A stretch of 64,000 bases of DNA from contig OZ220491.1 of the NCBI GenBank assembly GCA_965116195.1, forward strand, positions 2,666,001 to 2,730,000. The letters run 5' to 3'. Both the position numbers and the translations under genes were made by a program. Within the stretch, counting starts at the first letter, position 1, and each line of letters starts with the position of its first letter. Below, in pieces: positions 1-10,322 of this stretch. The notes beneath the pieces are model-generated. The model was not told where the DNA came from, made no database searches, and was given only the letters and a program-made list of their open reading frames with translations. The stretch comes from Aldehydirespirator sp965116195 (GTDB taxonomy: Bacteria > Actinomycetota > Acidimicrobiia > Acidimicrobiales > Aldehydirespiratoraceae).

Positions 1-3000
1 CCCTTCTTTTGACGATACTCATAACCAGTAATGTCACTGTTATTCGGATCAGTCCAAGACAACCTCACCGACCTCACACCAGCCGTAGCAGACAAACCAA
101 CAGGCTTCGCAGGAACAGTCGTCGTAGGAGTATTATCAGTCACAGAAACAACCACCGAATCAATCGTCACACCGTTGAAGCCACCACCAGAAGCACTGTG
201 AGTCAACGTCACATCCGGATCAGTGTCGGTGTCCGTGTCGGTAGCCGCGTTGACCGTGACAGTCTGGGCAGTGTTGTAGTTACCTGTCGTGAACGTCAAC
301 GACGAATCCGTCACCGTCACATCCTCGTCCTCGCCGGCGACTGTTACTGTCACATCTGCGGACGGCTCGCTGTTCAACTTGATCGTGTACGTGTTGCTAG
401 AACCTTCTTCCACAGTCAACGCGGTCACGGACACGGTCACTGCTTTGGCTACGGTGATCACGACCGTTTCGGTGTCAGTGTTGCCGTTGCCGTCAGACGC
501 GGTAACGGTCATGGTGTAGGTACCTTCTGCTGTTGGTGTGAACTGCAGCCTGGCTACATCCAGATCCGGTGTCCCGGGTATCGCTGGTGTGGTCTCGCCG
601 GTCTTGCGGGTCCACGCGTAGGTCACCGTGTCAGCATCAGCATCTGTTGCTGAGGCTGTGATGTCCACCGCTTGGCCCAACTTCACCGACACGGGATCAA
701 TCGCAGCCAACACCGGCGAACTGTCATCATCGGTAATAGTGCCAGTCGCGGTCGCGTCGCTGATGGTTGCGTTAGCGGACGGATCGGACAACGTCACCGT
801 GAACGTCTCATCATCCTCATCCAAGTCATCATCAGTCACCGTCACCGTGATCGTGGTAGTACTCGCATTGGCGGCTATCGAAGCCGCGGTTGGTGTGGAC
901 ACCGCCGTGAAATCAGTACCAGCAACAGCCGTGTCAGAACCCGATTTGGTCACCGTGTACTTGAACGTCACCTCTGCCGTCGGAGCAGGAGCTGCGGTCA
1001 CCGTGAACGTGAACGTGCCGTCCTCATCAGCTCTCACATCCGCGATCGTCAACGCAACAGTCGTCGTGGTCGTAGTGGTCGTGGTCGTGGTTGTGCTTGA
1101 GGTTGTGGGTGGGGGTGGTGCGGTGGGTGTGGCCGTTGCAGCGTCTGATGCCGCACTGTCGCCGTTGGCGCTTGTGGCGCGTATCTGGAACATGTAAGCA
1201 GTGCCAGCATCCAAACTTGTCACAGTGTGAGAGACAGTCTCATCATCTGAACCAGAAATCGCAGTCCAGTCACCCCAGGGATCGCTGCCCTTCTTTTGAC
1301 GATACTCATAACCGGTGATGTCGCTGTTGCCTGGATCAGTCCATGACAACCTTACCGACTCCACACCAGCCGTAGCAGACAAACCAGCAGGCTTCGCAGG
1401 AACAGTAGTCGTAGTGGTAGTGGTAGTAGTCGTTGTGGTGGTGGTAGTGGTGGTCGTTGTGGTGGTGGGTGTGTTCTCTGTGATGGTAACAACCACATCG
1501 TCAATGGTCACGCCGTTGTAGCCACCACCAGAAGCTGTGTGGGTCAGCGTCACAGGCGGATCGGTGTCGGTGTCCGGGTCACTAGACGCGTTGACTCTCA
1601 CAGTGCGCGCAGTGGCGTAGTTCGCTGTGGTGAACGTCAACGACCAAGGCGACACCCACACATCACCTGACGCACCCTCAAATGTCACGGTCACATCGGC
1701 GGACGGTTCGCTGTTCAGCTTGATCGTGTAACTTCCTCTGTTGCCTTCGTCTATGGTAAGAGCAGTTGGAGCAACGGTTACCGTTTTCGTCGGGGTGACC
1801 ACCGGGGGAGTAGCCGAGGCGGCGTCGTTGAGAGTTCCTTCGGCGGTGATGTCGTCGCCCAACTTGTAACCGTTGAATCTGCTGTTGTCGCCCAGAGTGA
1901 TCGTGTAGGTCTCAGCGCCTTCCGAATCGGCTGTGTCTCTGAGCGTCGGTATGATGGCCGTTCCGGTCGTGCCGCCGGTGCTACCGAAATCCACTTCAAC
2001 GATCTGTGACAAACCTCCGACAACATCATCTGCGGTGAACCCGCTAGAACCACGATCCGCGAAAGTGACCGGCACTGTTATCCTGCCGACCAACTTAATG
2101 TCAGAGGTAACCGTCAAAGTAATATTTTCACCCTCGGTCACCGCCGCGGGATCTGACAACAACTGCAACGTAGCCGTGCTGTCCACTATCAAAGCAACAA
2201 TATCTGGCGGATCCACCGAAGCATAATTCGTGCCCGGCGCCTCAACACGAGTCTTCCACACAGCATTACGAGTACCAAGCAGATCATTCAAAGTTGCAGA
2301 AAACAGCGCACTCCTTGGTGTGCTCCAGTTACTATTATCGAACTCAACATATCCCACATTGTTGTAATAAACCCTGACATAACCGTTCTGAGCCCCTCCG
2401 GTCGGTCGCGTGTCCAAACTGATCGCGAAATACACCAAAGCACCCTCCTTGACCGTCAAAAAAGTAGGCTCAATAATCACCTTCGGCGAACCCACCGGCG
2501 CATCAGAAGCAACCACAGTAACAACCACCTCCTCAGTATCCTCATTAGAACCATCAGACGCCGTAACCGTCATCGTGTAAACACCCACCGCCGGAGGAAC
2601 AAACGCCAACCTAGAAGTAGTCAACACAACACCATCCGGAATCACAGGCACAGTCTCACCATCTTTACGAGACCACACGTAAGTCACCGTGTCACCATCA
2701 GCATCCGTCGCCGACGCCCTGACATCCACCGCCTGACCCACAGTCACCGACACATCATCAATCACAGCCAAAACCGGCGCAACAGACATCTTCACAGTCG
2801 TCGTAGTCGACGTAGTCGAAGTAGTACTTGAAGTTGTGGGTGGGGGTGCGGTAGGTGTGGCCGTCACAGCGTCAGAAGCCGCACTGTAACCGTTGGCGCT
2901 GTTGGCACGAATCTGGAACATGTAAACAGTGCCAGCATCCAAACCAGACACAGTATGAGAAACAGTCTCATCATCCGAACCAGAAATCGCAGTCCAGTCA

Positions 3001-6000
3001 CCCAGAGCATCACTGCCCTTTTTCAACCGATACTCATAACCAGTAATGTCACTGTTGCCAGGATCAGTCCAAGACAACCTCACCGACCTCACACCAGCCG
3101 TAGCAGACAAACCAACAGGCTTAACAGGAACAGTCGTCGTAGGAGTATTATCAGTCACAGAAACAACCACCGAATCAATCGTCACATCGGCGAAACCACC
3201 ACCAGAAGCAGAGTGGGTCAACGTCACAGGCGGATCAGTGTCTGTATCCGTGTCAGTGGCTGCGTTGACTGTGATGGTTTGTGCAGTGCCGTAGTTACCA
3301 GTGGTGAACGTCAACGGTGAACCCGTCACCGACACATCACCAGACTCACCGGCGACTGTTACTGTCACATCATCGGACGGCTCGCTGTTCAACTTGATCG
3401 TGTAACTACCACTCGAGCCCTCCACCACAGTCAACGAAGTCGCAGACACGGTCACTGCTTTTGCCACTGTGATCACCACCGTTTTGGTGTCTTCGCCGTC
3501 GTTACCATCAGACGCGGTAACCGTCATCGTGTAAACACCCACACCCGGCGGGGTGAACTGCAACCTGGCGACAGCCAGATCAGTACCATCCGGTATCGCC
3601 GGTGTTGACTCACCAACTTTGCGAGTCCACGCGTAGGTCACCGGGTCATTGTCAGCATCCGTCGCCGAAGCCGTGATGTCCACCGCCTGGCCCAACTTGA
3701 CCGACACCGCCTCAATGTCAGCCAACACCGGCGCTGTATTGTCACTATCAGTAATGGTGCCCGTAGCGGTCGCGTCACTGATCGTGACACCGGCAGACGC
3801 ATCCGACAACGTCACCGTGAACGTCTCGTCATCTTCAGCCACATTGTCATCAATCAGTGACACTGTGATAGTGGCAGTACTCGTATTCGCAGCAATCGAC
3901 ACTGCTTGCGCAGTGGTCACCGCCGTGAAGTCAGAACCGGCAACAGCCGTATCAGAACCCTCCGCGGTCACCTTGTACTTGAAAGTAACCGGAGATGACG
4001 GTGCCGGAGCAGCCGTCACCGTGAAGGCAATCGAGCCGTCGTCCTCAGCCCCCGACGCATCCGCGATGCTCAACGACACCGTTGTCGTGTCCGTCACCGA
4101 AACCGTCACGGACGCAATGGCAGCTGAATCATAGCCACCACCCGAAGCCGTGTGGGTCAATGTGACTTCTTCGTCGGTGGTGTCCGCATCTGACTCGGCT
4201 GTCACGGTGACCGTCTGGACCGTACTCCAATTGCCGGTGGTGAACGTCAACGAGGACTTGTCCAGTGTCACAGAAGAAGTAGCACCACCAACCGTCACGG
4301 TCACATCACCGTCCGGCGCAGAGTTCAACTTCACCGTGTAAGTGCCATCTGCGCCCTCATCCAAAGCAAGGCTGGACTTTGACACAGTGGCAGCCTCGAC
4401 CACGGTGATCGCCACTTCCTCAGTGGCCGCGTTGCCATGCTCGTCCGAAGCAGTGACCGTGTAGGTGTAAGTACCGAGCGCTGTCGGTGTGAACGTCAGC
4501 TGAGCCTGACCAAGAGTGATCCCAGCAGGTGCCGCAGGAGTCTCGCCAGCCTTACGCGCCCACGAATAGTCAACCGTGTCAGAGGTGTCCGCATCAGTGG
4601 CAGAAGCTGTGATGTCAACCGTTTGACCACGCTTGATTGTGAAGTCGTCAATCGCAGTCAACACGGGCGCATGGTCGTCATTGGTGATAGTGCCCTGCGC
4701 GGTCAAGTCGGTCGTGATCAAACCGTCCGGAACTTCTGAAAGAGTGACCGTGAATGTCTCATCCGGTTCAACCACGCCGTCATCGTTGACTGTCACCCGG
4801 ATCGTGGTGCTGGTCTCACCGGTGTTTATGCGGGCTGTGGCTGCGGTGGTTACGGCTGTAAAATCCGTACCAGGTGTTGCCGTGTCACCAGATTCTGCCG
4901 TGACGGTGTACTTGAAATCCAGGTTCCCAGGAAGCGCGGCACTGACCACAACGGTAAAGGTGAACGTGCCGTCTTCGTCTGCTGACACGTCAGCCATGCT
5001 CAGAGTGCCGAAAGCGGGCCTGACCCTTACAACGTCAGATGCGGGGCTGTTGCCGAGGGTGCCTTTGGCTCGTATCCGGAACCGGTATTCATCGTCATAA
5101 GACAAGCCAGACACAGTGTGAGAAGTGGTCGCAGCACCAGAACCGGCAATCGCAGTCCAGTCACCCCATGGATCGTCGCCTTTCTTTTGGCGGTACTCAT
5201 AGCCGGTTATCGAGTTGTCCTCGGGATCGGTCCAGGACAACATCGCTGATCTCACACCGGCCGTGGCCGTCAAACCGGAGGGTTTGCTCGGTGCCGGCGC
5301 CACAGGAGCAGCGCGCACCGTCTTTGACGCAGTGCCCTGTGTTGCCGTGTGGTACGCCACAATCTGGAAGTCATAGGCGGTGCCATTGTTCAAACCTGTC
5401 ACAGTAAACGAAGTTGCAGTTGCACCATCAACCTTGAACACCTGAGCATGGCTCTCAAGCCAACTCGGTCCAAAAAGGTCAGAGGGTGTACTGTACCGCA
5501 CAAGATAATGACTGATCTTGGCATCTCCCGGATCGTCCCAAGACAGGGTCACCTGTCCATCACCTGCAGTAGCGGTAAGGCCGCTCGGCCTGGCCGGCTT
5601 AGCTTCTACCAGTGGGTCAAGAGCCTTGGAAGCCAGGCCGCCACCTGCAACGTTAACCGCACGAATCTGGAACTCGTAACGTGTGGTGTTCGTCAATCCC
5701 GTGACCGCGAAGCTCGTGGTGGTGGCATCAGAACCACTCATATCCATCCACTCGCCGAAGGGGATCGTAGTCGTAGTAGGCGAGCCCGGCAAGTTCGGAA
5801 CATGAAGGGTCCAAGGCCTGGATCGATACTGCCACTTCGTGATCGTGGCATCCTCGGGATCATCCCAATACAACGTCACCCGCTCATCACTTCCAATAGC
5901 CTCGAAGCCCAAAGGTGCTGCGGGCACGGGCACCGGGGTCGCAGTTGCATCGGCGGAAGGTACACCCTTGCCGGCCAGATTCATCGCCCGGATTCTGAAG

Positions 6001-9000
6001 GTATAGGCAGTACCGTTGGTCAAGTTCGGAACCGTGTGCTCGGTGGTGGATGCATCAGAGCCTGCGATTGGTGCCCACTCCGGGCCATAGCTACCGACGG
6101 TCTTCAACTGAAACTCGTAACCCGTTATGCTGGAATTGTCTGGGAAAGACCAAAGCAGCAGTACCGCCCCATCGCGAGGAGTAGCCGTAAAACCGGTCGG
6201 TGCCGCAGGTAGAGGAGGTAACGGCGTGGCGGTTGCCTCAGCTGAGGCAACACCGTTACCGGTGGAGTTAACCGCCCTGATTTTGAAGGCATAAGCAGTG
6301 CCATTGGTCAACGACCCAACCGTGTGACTTATGGTGGAGGCACCAGAACCAGGGATCGTCGTCCACGTACCGTAGTTACCGGCACCGGCTTTCTGCTGGT
6401 ACTCGTAATGGGTGATAGTGGCATTGCCGGGGTTGGTCCAACCCAAAGTAACCTGCTCGTCACCCGCAGTAGCCGTGAAGCCGGTTGGTGCTGCGGGTAG
6501 TGGTGCCTTGGGCGTTGCCGTGGCTTCGTTGGAGGGATCGCTTTCACCATTGGCGTTGGCAGCACGAACCTGGAAGGTGTATGCCGTGTCGTTGGTCAGG
6601 CCCGTGACTGTGTGAGTGGTGGTGGAGGCAACAGAGTTGGCAATCCCCGTCCAACCACCATAGCTACCCCCAGCCTCCTTGTACTGAACTTGCCAGCTGG
6701 TGATTTTGGTGTCGCCGGGATCGTCCCACGACAAGTCAACGCTCGCGTCACCTGCCGTTGCTGTCAAACCTGTGGGTGCCTGAGGTGGACTGGTGTCAGT
6801 GATACTCACCGTCAGTGAGTCAATGCTCACACCGCCGTAATCTCCTCCGGAGGCGGCGTGTGTCAGAGTCACCGGCGGATCGTCAGCCGAATCCGTGTCA
6901 AATCCGACCAACACAGTCACTTGCTGGGCAGTGTTGAAGTTGCTGGTACCAAAGAACAGTTCCTCAGGTTGCACAGTCACGTCACCAGAGGCTCCGCCTA
7001 TGGTAACCTTCACATTCTCCTCGACTCGTGTGTCAAGTTTCACGGTGTAGATCTGACTGGTGCCCTCTCGCATAGCCAACTCAGACTCAGAAACCGTGAC
7101 ACCAGCTGTGTCACTGTCTGTCACCTTCACCAACACGGAACCGATATTCACAAGGCCATAACCACCTCCCGAGGCCCGGTGAATCAAAGTCACCGGAGGA
7201 TCAATGACTGCATCATCGTCTTTGGCTGCCGAAACTGTCACCACCTGCGGAGTGTCGAAGTCGGTGGTGGAAAATGTCAGGCTGGAAGGATCCACTGTCA
7301 CATCACCCAAGTCGCTGATCACTTCGCCGGAGACCCCGATTATCGAAACCGTCACATCGCTGGACGGGGCGGCATTCAGATTGACTGTGTAGCTGCCACT
7401 GCTGCCCTCCGCCACAGTCAACTCAGACTCAGAAACCGTGACACCGAGCGGTGTGGCTGTTGGCGTGGCTGTCGTTTCAACCCAATCGCTCGAAACAACA
7501 TTATACCCTGACTGGGACCGCAGACGGAACGTGTATTCGGTTCCATTGGCCAGACCGGGGACCCGGATCATGTAGGCTTGCGCATCTAGTTGCTCATCAG
7601 CTGACCAATTCCCACCATCAGGCTTGTATCCGTATTCCCAATGTACAACGTCCCGGTCAGGCTGGGGGTCCCAGAACAAGGTGACCGAGCGATCGCCGCC
7701 TACCGCCCTGAACCCGGTAACAGCCGGAGCATCCCCGGCCCATATCTGCACTGAATTCGAAGGCGGACCCTCCGCAATCGCTCCACTGTTTACTGCCCGA
7801 ATGCGTACATCCAAATTCTGCGGGGAAGTCACAGGCACTTTTCTGGCAAGCGCGGCATTTTCAAATACCTGGAGGGTCGGCATATTCTCGATATCGTCTC
7901 CATACGCTTCGCTCACAGGCTCCCAAGTTACATCCGACCATTGTTGACTGAGAGTTTTGACTTGATAGCTGAAAAAGGTGATCCTCTCGCAGTTCTCCGG
8001 AACAAGTACGTCAAAACTAATGTTGATTTCATCGCTCACAATATTGCTACCTACAGCGTCTGAAAGGACTACCTGGCAAGGTACCTCTGCATCTGTCTCA
8101 GCAACAGCGGTGCGCTCTACCGAGGCCAGACCATTGCCAATACGGTTCACAGCACGAACTTTGAAGGTGTAAGTACCTCCTTGGTCAAGACCTGCTACAG
8201 TGTGACTGGTGGTATCAGCGCCGGAGCCCGGGATGGGAATCCAGTCACCAAACGTCCTGCTTGGTGGCTTCCTTTGCTGATATTCCCACCGGGTGATACT
8301 GGGACTCCTGTGCTTGTCCCAAGACAAAGTAATCTGCTCGTCCTCACCTATGGCATCAAACCCGCTGGGAATACCGGGTTCCGATATAGGAGTAGCACGT
8401 ATCGTATCCGAGTCTTGAACGTTTGCTTTGTTCCCTGAGGAGTAGTACGCCCTGATCTGAAATTCGTACTCTTCATTACTTGTCAAACTCTCCACCTTGT
8501 AGGTGGTAGTGGTTGCGCCATCAACCCTGGCCACCTGGGAAAGGCTTGCATCCCAGTTGGGGCGACTGCCCCCAACGGGCCACCACCGCACATGCCAATA
8601 GCCGATGCCGGAATCCCTCAGATTGTCCCAGGACAGCGACACAAATCCATCACCCGTGTCAGTAGCGGTAAGACCGGTCGGCTTCGCCGGCTTCGGATCG
8701 TCTCGCTTCGGCCTGACAAAGCCAGTTCGAGCAGTAGATGCACCACATCCTGCCATGTTGCAGGCACGAATACTGTATGGCAATCCAATAGCTGCGCTCA
8801 CTTGAATCGAAGCGCTTGTGGTATCAGCGCCGGAATTGTCTAGATCTTTCCACGTTCTTCCGAAGTCATGCTCGTAATACTGCCGCTTGGTGATCGTGGG
8901 ATCATTTGGGTTGTCCCAATAAAACGTCAGCCGCCCCGCAAAGTAGCCGCGGACAGGATTCCTTATAGGACCCGATCCCAAAGCCTGAAAGCCCGTAGGT

Positions 9001-10013
9001 CGGGCAGGCGGGAGGGTCTTTGGCGTGGCCGTGACCTCTGCTGACGGGGCACCGGGCCCTGCGTCACTCACCGCACGCACCTTGAAGGCATATTCAGTGC
9101 CATTGGTGAGAGATGTCACCGTATAGCTGGTGGTTGTCGCAGTCGAGTCGGCCATGTTGATCCACGAGCCGTAGCCGGTGCCGTCATTCTGCTGATATTG
9201 CCAGCGGGTGATGCTGGCTTGGCCAGGGTCGCTCCACGACAAGCTCACCTGCTGATGGGCCGCAGTCGCAGTGACACCGGTCGGCGCAGCGGGCCGGGCG
9301 GCTACCGGCGTGGCCTTGACCTCTGCCGAGTTGTCCCCGCGACCAATCCGGTTGGCGGCACGAAGCTGGAAGACGTACTCCCTTCGGTTGGTCAAGCCGG
9401 TGACCGTGTGGCTGGTGGTGGTGGCATCAGAAGCAGCTATGGGTGCCCAGCTGCCCCCGTGGTAGAGGTCCGTCCGCTTGTACCAGAACTCCCAGCCTGA
9501 GATGCTGGCATCCGGGTGCCTGTCCCACGACAGAGTTACCTGACCGTCACCCGGCGTGGCGGTGAAACCCGTCACAGCAGAGGGAGCCGAACGCGGGGTT
9601 GCTGTGACCTCTCTGGATGCAGAGCCTGCAACGCCTCCGATCACAGGACGAACACGAAAGCCGTAGATCGCCCCGTTGATCAGGCTCCCGACCCAGTAGT
9701 TGCGGGTTTCAGCATCAGATCCCTCGATGTCGTTCCAATTATCGTAGTCCTCTGCGTCCTTTTTCTGTTGATACTGCCACTTGTCGACGTTGGGGTTAGA
9801 GGGGTAGCGCCAGTCCAAGGCAACCGCAGCAGTCAGCGGTGCAGCCGTGAGTGTCGGTACTGCGCCGCTGAAGCTGCCGCCTTGTGCTGTGGCGGTCTCG
9901 GGCGGACGGGCAGCCTGGGTCACCGTCAAAACCAGCAGGAAGGCAACCATCACCGCCAAGTGCCGGAACATGGCGCTGGACAGTGAGCGTCGAGGTGTTG
10001 TTGCGGGGCTCAT
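1..10013 (-). CDS. Giant secreted Fn3 / Calx-beta / PKD-like repeat protein, C-terminus beyond the window
   Basis: The minus frame starting at ATG 10013 stays open to position 1, giving at least 3,337 residues; I checked the same phase at 9251 and 119. The N-terminus (MSPATTPRRSLSSAMFRHLA) leads into a hydrophobic stretch and an Ala-rich cleavage region, so a signal peptide is likely. Then come about eight Fn3 modules (LSWxDP...WEYQ motifs, about 9870-7480), two Calx-type repeats (7450-6790), six Fn3 (6780-5210), and alternating Calx-beta, PKD/Ig-like and TFTTGNY-type modules with further Fn3 units to the edge. Thr-rich linkers lie near 2780-2850, 1400-1470 and 1050-1130. Fn3/Calx-beta mosaics are usually adhesins or cell-surface matrix proteins; that role is inferred. 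No catalytic domain is visible. The start overlaps the stop of a 49-codon upstream frame containing a poly-C tract, so the true start could be at 10159 in another tract-length state. Confidence 0.85.
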   Translation of the reverse strand, partial: MSPATTPRRSLSSAMFRHLAVMVAFLLVLTVTQAARPPETATAQGGSFSGAVPTLTAAPLTAAVALDWRYPSNPNVDKWQYQQKKDAEDYDNWNDIEGSDAETRNYWVGSLINGAIYGFRVRPVIGGVAGSASREVTATPRSAPSAVTGFTATPGDGQVTLSWDRHPDASISGWEFWYKRTDLYHGGSWAPIAASDATTTSHTVTGLTNRREYVFQLRAANRIGRGDNSAEVKATPVAARPAAPTGVTATAAHQQVSLSWSDPGQASITRWQYQQNDGTGYGSWINMADSTATTTSYTVTSLTNGTEYAFKVRAVSDAGPGAPSAEVTATPKTLPPARPTGFQALGSGPIRNPVRGYFAGRLTFYWDNPNDPTITKRQYYEHDFGRTWKDLDNSGADTTSASIQVSAAIGLPYSIRACNMAGCGASTARTGFVRPKRDDPKPAKPTGLTATDTGDGFVSLSWDNLRDSGIGYWHVRWWPVGGSRPNWDASLSQVARVDGATTTTYKVESLTSNEEYEFQIRAYYSSGNKANVQDSDTIRATPISEPGIPSGFDAIGEDEQITLSWDKHRSPSITRWEYQQRKPPSRTFGDWIPIPGSGADTTSHTVAGLDQGGTYTFKVRAVNRIGNGLASVERTAVAETDAEVPCQVVLSDAVGSNIVSDEINISFDVLVPENCERITFFSYQVKTLSQQWSDVTWEPVSEAYGDDIENMPTLQVFENAALARKVPVTSPQNLDVRIRAVNSGAIAEGPPSNSVQIWAGDAPAVTGFRAVGGDRSVTLFWDPQPDRDVVHWEYGYKPDGGNWSADEQLDAQAYMIRVPGLANGTEYTFRLRSQSGYNVVSSDWVETTATPTATPLGVTVSESELTVAEGSSGSYTVNLNAAPSSDVTVSIIGVSGEVISDLGDVTVDPSSLTFSTTDFDTPQVVTVSAAKDDDAVIDPPVTLIHRASGGGYGLVNIGSVLVKVTDSDTAGVTVSESELAMREGTSQIYTVKLDTRVEENVKVTIGGASGDVTVQPEELFFGTSNFNTAQQVTVLVGFDTDSADDPPVTLTHAASGGDYGGVSIDSLTVSITDTSPPQAPTGLTATAGDASVDLSWDDPGDTKITSWQVQYKEAGGSYGGWTGIANSVASTTTHTVTGLTNDTAYTFQVRAANANGESDPSNEATATPKAPLPAAPTGFTATAGDEQVTLGWTNPGNATITHYEYQQKAGAGNYGTWTTIPGSGASTISHTVGSLTNGTAYAFKIRAVNSTGNGVASAEATATPLPPLPAAPTGFTATPRDGAVLLLWSFPDNSSITGYEFQLKTVGSYGPEWAPIAGSDASTTEHTVPNLTNGTAYTFRIRAMNLAGKGVPSADATATPVPVPAAPLGFEAIGSDERVTLYWDDPEDATITKWQYRSRPWTLHVPNLPGSPTTTTIPFGEWMDMSGSDATTTSFAVTGLTNTTRYEFQIRAVNVAGGGLASKALDPLVEAKPARPSGLTATAGDGQVTLSWDDPGDAKISHYLVRYSTPSDLFGPSWLESHAQVFKVDGATATSFTVTGLNNGTAYDFQIVAYHTATQGTASKTVRAAPVAPAPSKPSGLTATAGVRSAMLSWTDPEDNSITGYEYRQKKGDDPWGDWTAIAGSGAATTSHTVSGLSYDDEYRFRIRAKGTLGNSPASDVVRVRPAFGTLSMADVSADEDGTFTFTVVVSAALPGNLDFKYTVTAESGDTATPGTDFTAVTTAATARINTGETSTTIRVTVNDDGVVEPDETFTVTLSEVPDGLITTDLTAQGTITNDDHAPVLTAIDDFTIKRGQTVDITASATDADTSDTVDYSWARKAGETPAAPAGITLGQAQLTFTPTALGTYTYTVTASDEHGNAATEEVAITVVEAATVSKSSLALDEGADGTYTVKLNSAPDGDVTVTVGGATSSVTLDKSSLTFTTGNWSTVQTVTVTAESDADTTDEEVTLTHTASGGGYDSAAIASVTVSVTDTTTVSLSIADASGAEDDGSIAFTVTAAPAPSSPVTFKYKVTAEGSDTAVAGSDFTAVTTAQAVSIAANTSTATITVSLIDDNVAEDDETFTVTLSDASAGVTISDATATGTITDSDNTAPVLADIEAVSVKLGQAVDITASATDADNDPVTYAWTRKVGESTPAIPDGTDLAVARLQFTPPGVGVYTMTVTASDGNDGEDTKTVVITVAKAVTVSATSLTVVEGSSGSYTIKLNSEPSDDVTVTVAGESGDVSVTGSPLTFTTGNYGTAQTITVNAATDTDTDTDPPVTLTHSASGGGFADVTIDSVVVSVTDNTPTTTVPVKPVGLSATAGVRSVRLSWTDPGNSDITGYEYRLKKGSDALGDWTAISGSDDETVSHTVSGLDAGTVYMFQIRANSANGYSAASDAVTATPTAPPPTTSSTTSTTSTTTTVKMSVAPVLAVIDDVSVTVGQAVDVRASATDADGDTVTYVWSRKDGETVPVIPDGVVLTTSRLAFVPPAVGVYTMTVTASDGSNEDTEEVVVTVVASDAPVGSPKVIIEPTFLTVKEGALVYFAISLDTRPTGGAQNGYVRVYYNNVGYVEFDNSNWSTPRSALFSATLNDLLGTRNAVWKTRVEAPGTNYASVDPPDIVALIVDSTATLQLLSDPAAVTEGENITLTVTSDIKLVGRITVPVTFADRGSSGFTADDVVGGLSQIVEVDFGSTGGTTGTAIIPTLRDTADSEGAETYTITLGDNSRFNGYKLGDDITAEGTLNDAASATPPVVTPTKTVTVAPTALTIDEGNRGSYTIKLNSEPSADVTVTFEGASGDVWVSPWSLTFTTANYATARTVRVNASSDPDTDTDPPVTLTHTASGGGYNGVTIDDVVVTITENTPTTTTTTTTTTTTTTTTTTTTTVPAKPAGLSATAGVESVRLSWTDPGNSDITGYEYRQKKGSDPWGDWTAISGSDDETVSHTVTSLDAGTAYMFQIRATSANGDSAASDAATATPTAPPPPTTSSTTTTTTTTTTTTVALTIADVRADEDGTFTFTVTAAPAPTAEVTFKYTVTKSGSDTAVAGTDFTAVSTPTAASIAANASTTTITVTVTDDDLDEDDETFTVTLSDPSANATISDATATGTITDDDSSPVLAAIDPVSVKLGQAVDITASATDADADTVTYAWTRKTGETTPAIPGTPDLDVARLQFTPTAEGTYTMTVTASDGNGNTDTETVVITVAKAVTVSVTALTVEEGSSNTYTIKLNSEPSADVTVTVAGEDEDVTVTDSSLTFTTGNYNTAQTVTVNAATDTDTDTDPDVTLTHSASGGGFNGVTIDSVVVSVTDNTPTTTVPAKPVGLSATAGVRSVRLSWTDPNNSDITGYEYRQKK

Positions 10014-10159
10014 CGGCTCACGCCCGTGTGCGGACCGTGGGTCTGCACGACCACCCCGGAGCGGAGCATGGGGCCCGCGTAGCTTGGCGGGCCTTGGCAG
10101 CCGGAGTCGTGGGCTTGGTCGGCCACCCCAAGGGGGGGGGGGGGGGGATGTTCAGTCAT
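10010..10159 (-). CDS. 49-residue upstream ORF containing a 16-nt poly-C tract, overlapping the giant gene start
   Basis: ATG 10159 follows GGAGG (10165-10169) at 5 nt spacing, far better than anything in front of ATG 10013. The frame reads MTEHPPPPPLGV and ends at TGA 10012-10010, which overlaps the giant ATG as ATGA. With 16 C the peptide is separate but could be translationally coupled to the giant gene. With 14 or 17 C the frame instead runs into MSPATTP and adds about 49 Arg/Pro-rich residues before the signal peptide. It may be a contingency leader rather than a functional peptide. The tract length could be a sequencing error. Confidence 0.55.
   Translation of the reverse strand: MTEHPPPPPLGVADQAHDSGCQGPPSYAGPMLRSGVVVQTHGPHTGVSR
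10132..10147. repeat. 16-bp homopolymer (G on plus, C in sense of the giant gene)
   Basis: Uninterrupted run of 16 G on the plus strand. It lies three codons into the well-initiated frame at 10159, so each one-base change switches how translation reaches the giant gene. Confidence 0.9.
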
Positions 10160-10322
10160 CGCGACCTCCGAAAGCTCGGTGCAACGTCACAGGAGGCTGC
10201 AAGACCATCGCGGTGGGTCCTACAAGAACCTCCCATCCTCGCACACTGTAACAAAGATCACACTGTCACGCGCAGCTATCCACCGTCCCCTCCTGTATCT
10301 ACCGTCCCCACCTGTCAAGCTC

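Noticed and set aside
9..9986. Many plus-strand frames across the adhesin region
   Set aside because: They are antisense shadows of the minus-strand Fn3/Calx gene, low in complexity and without start signals.
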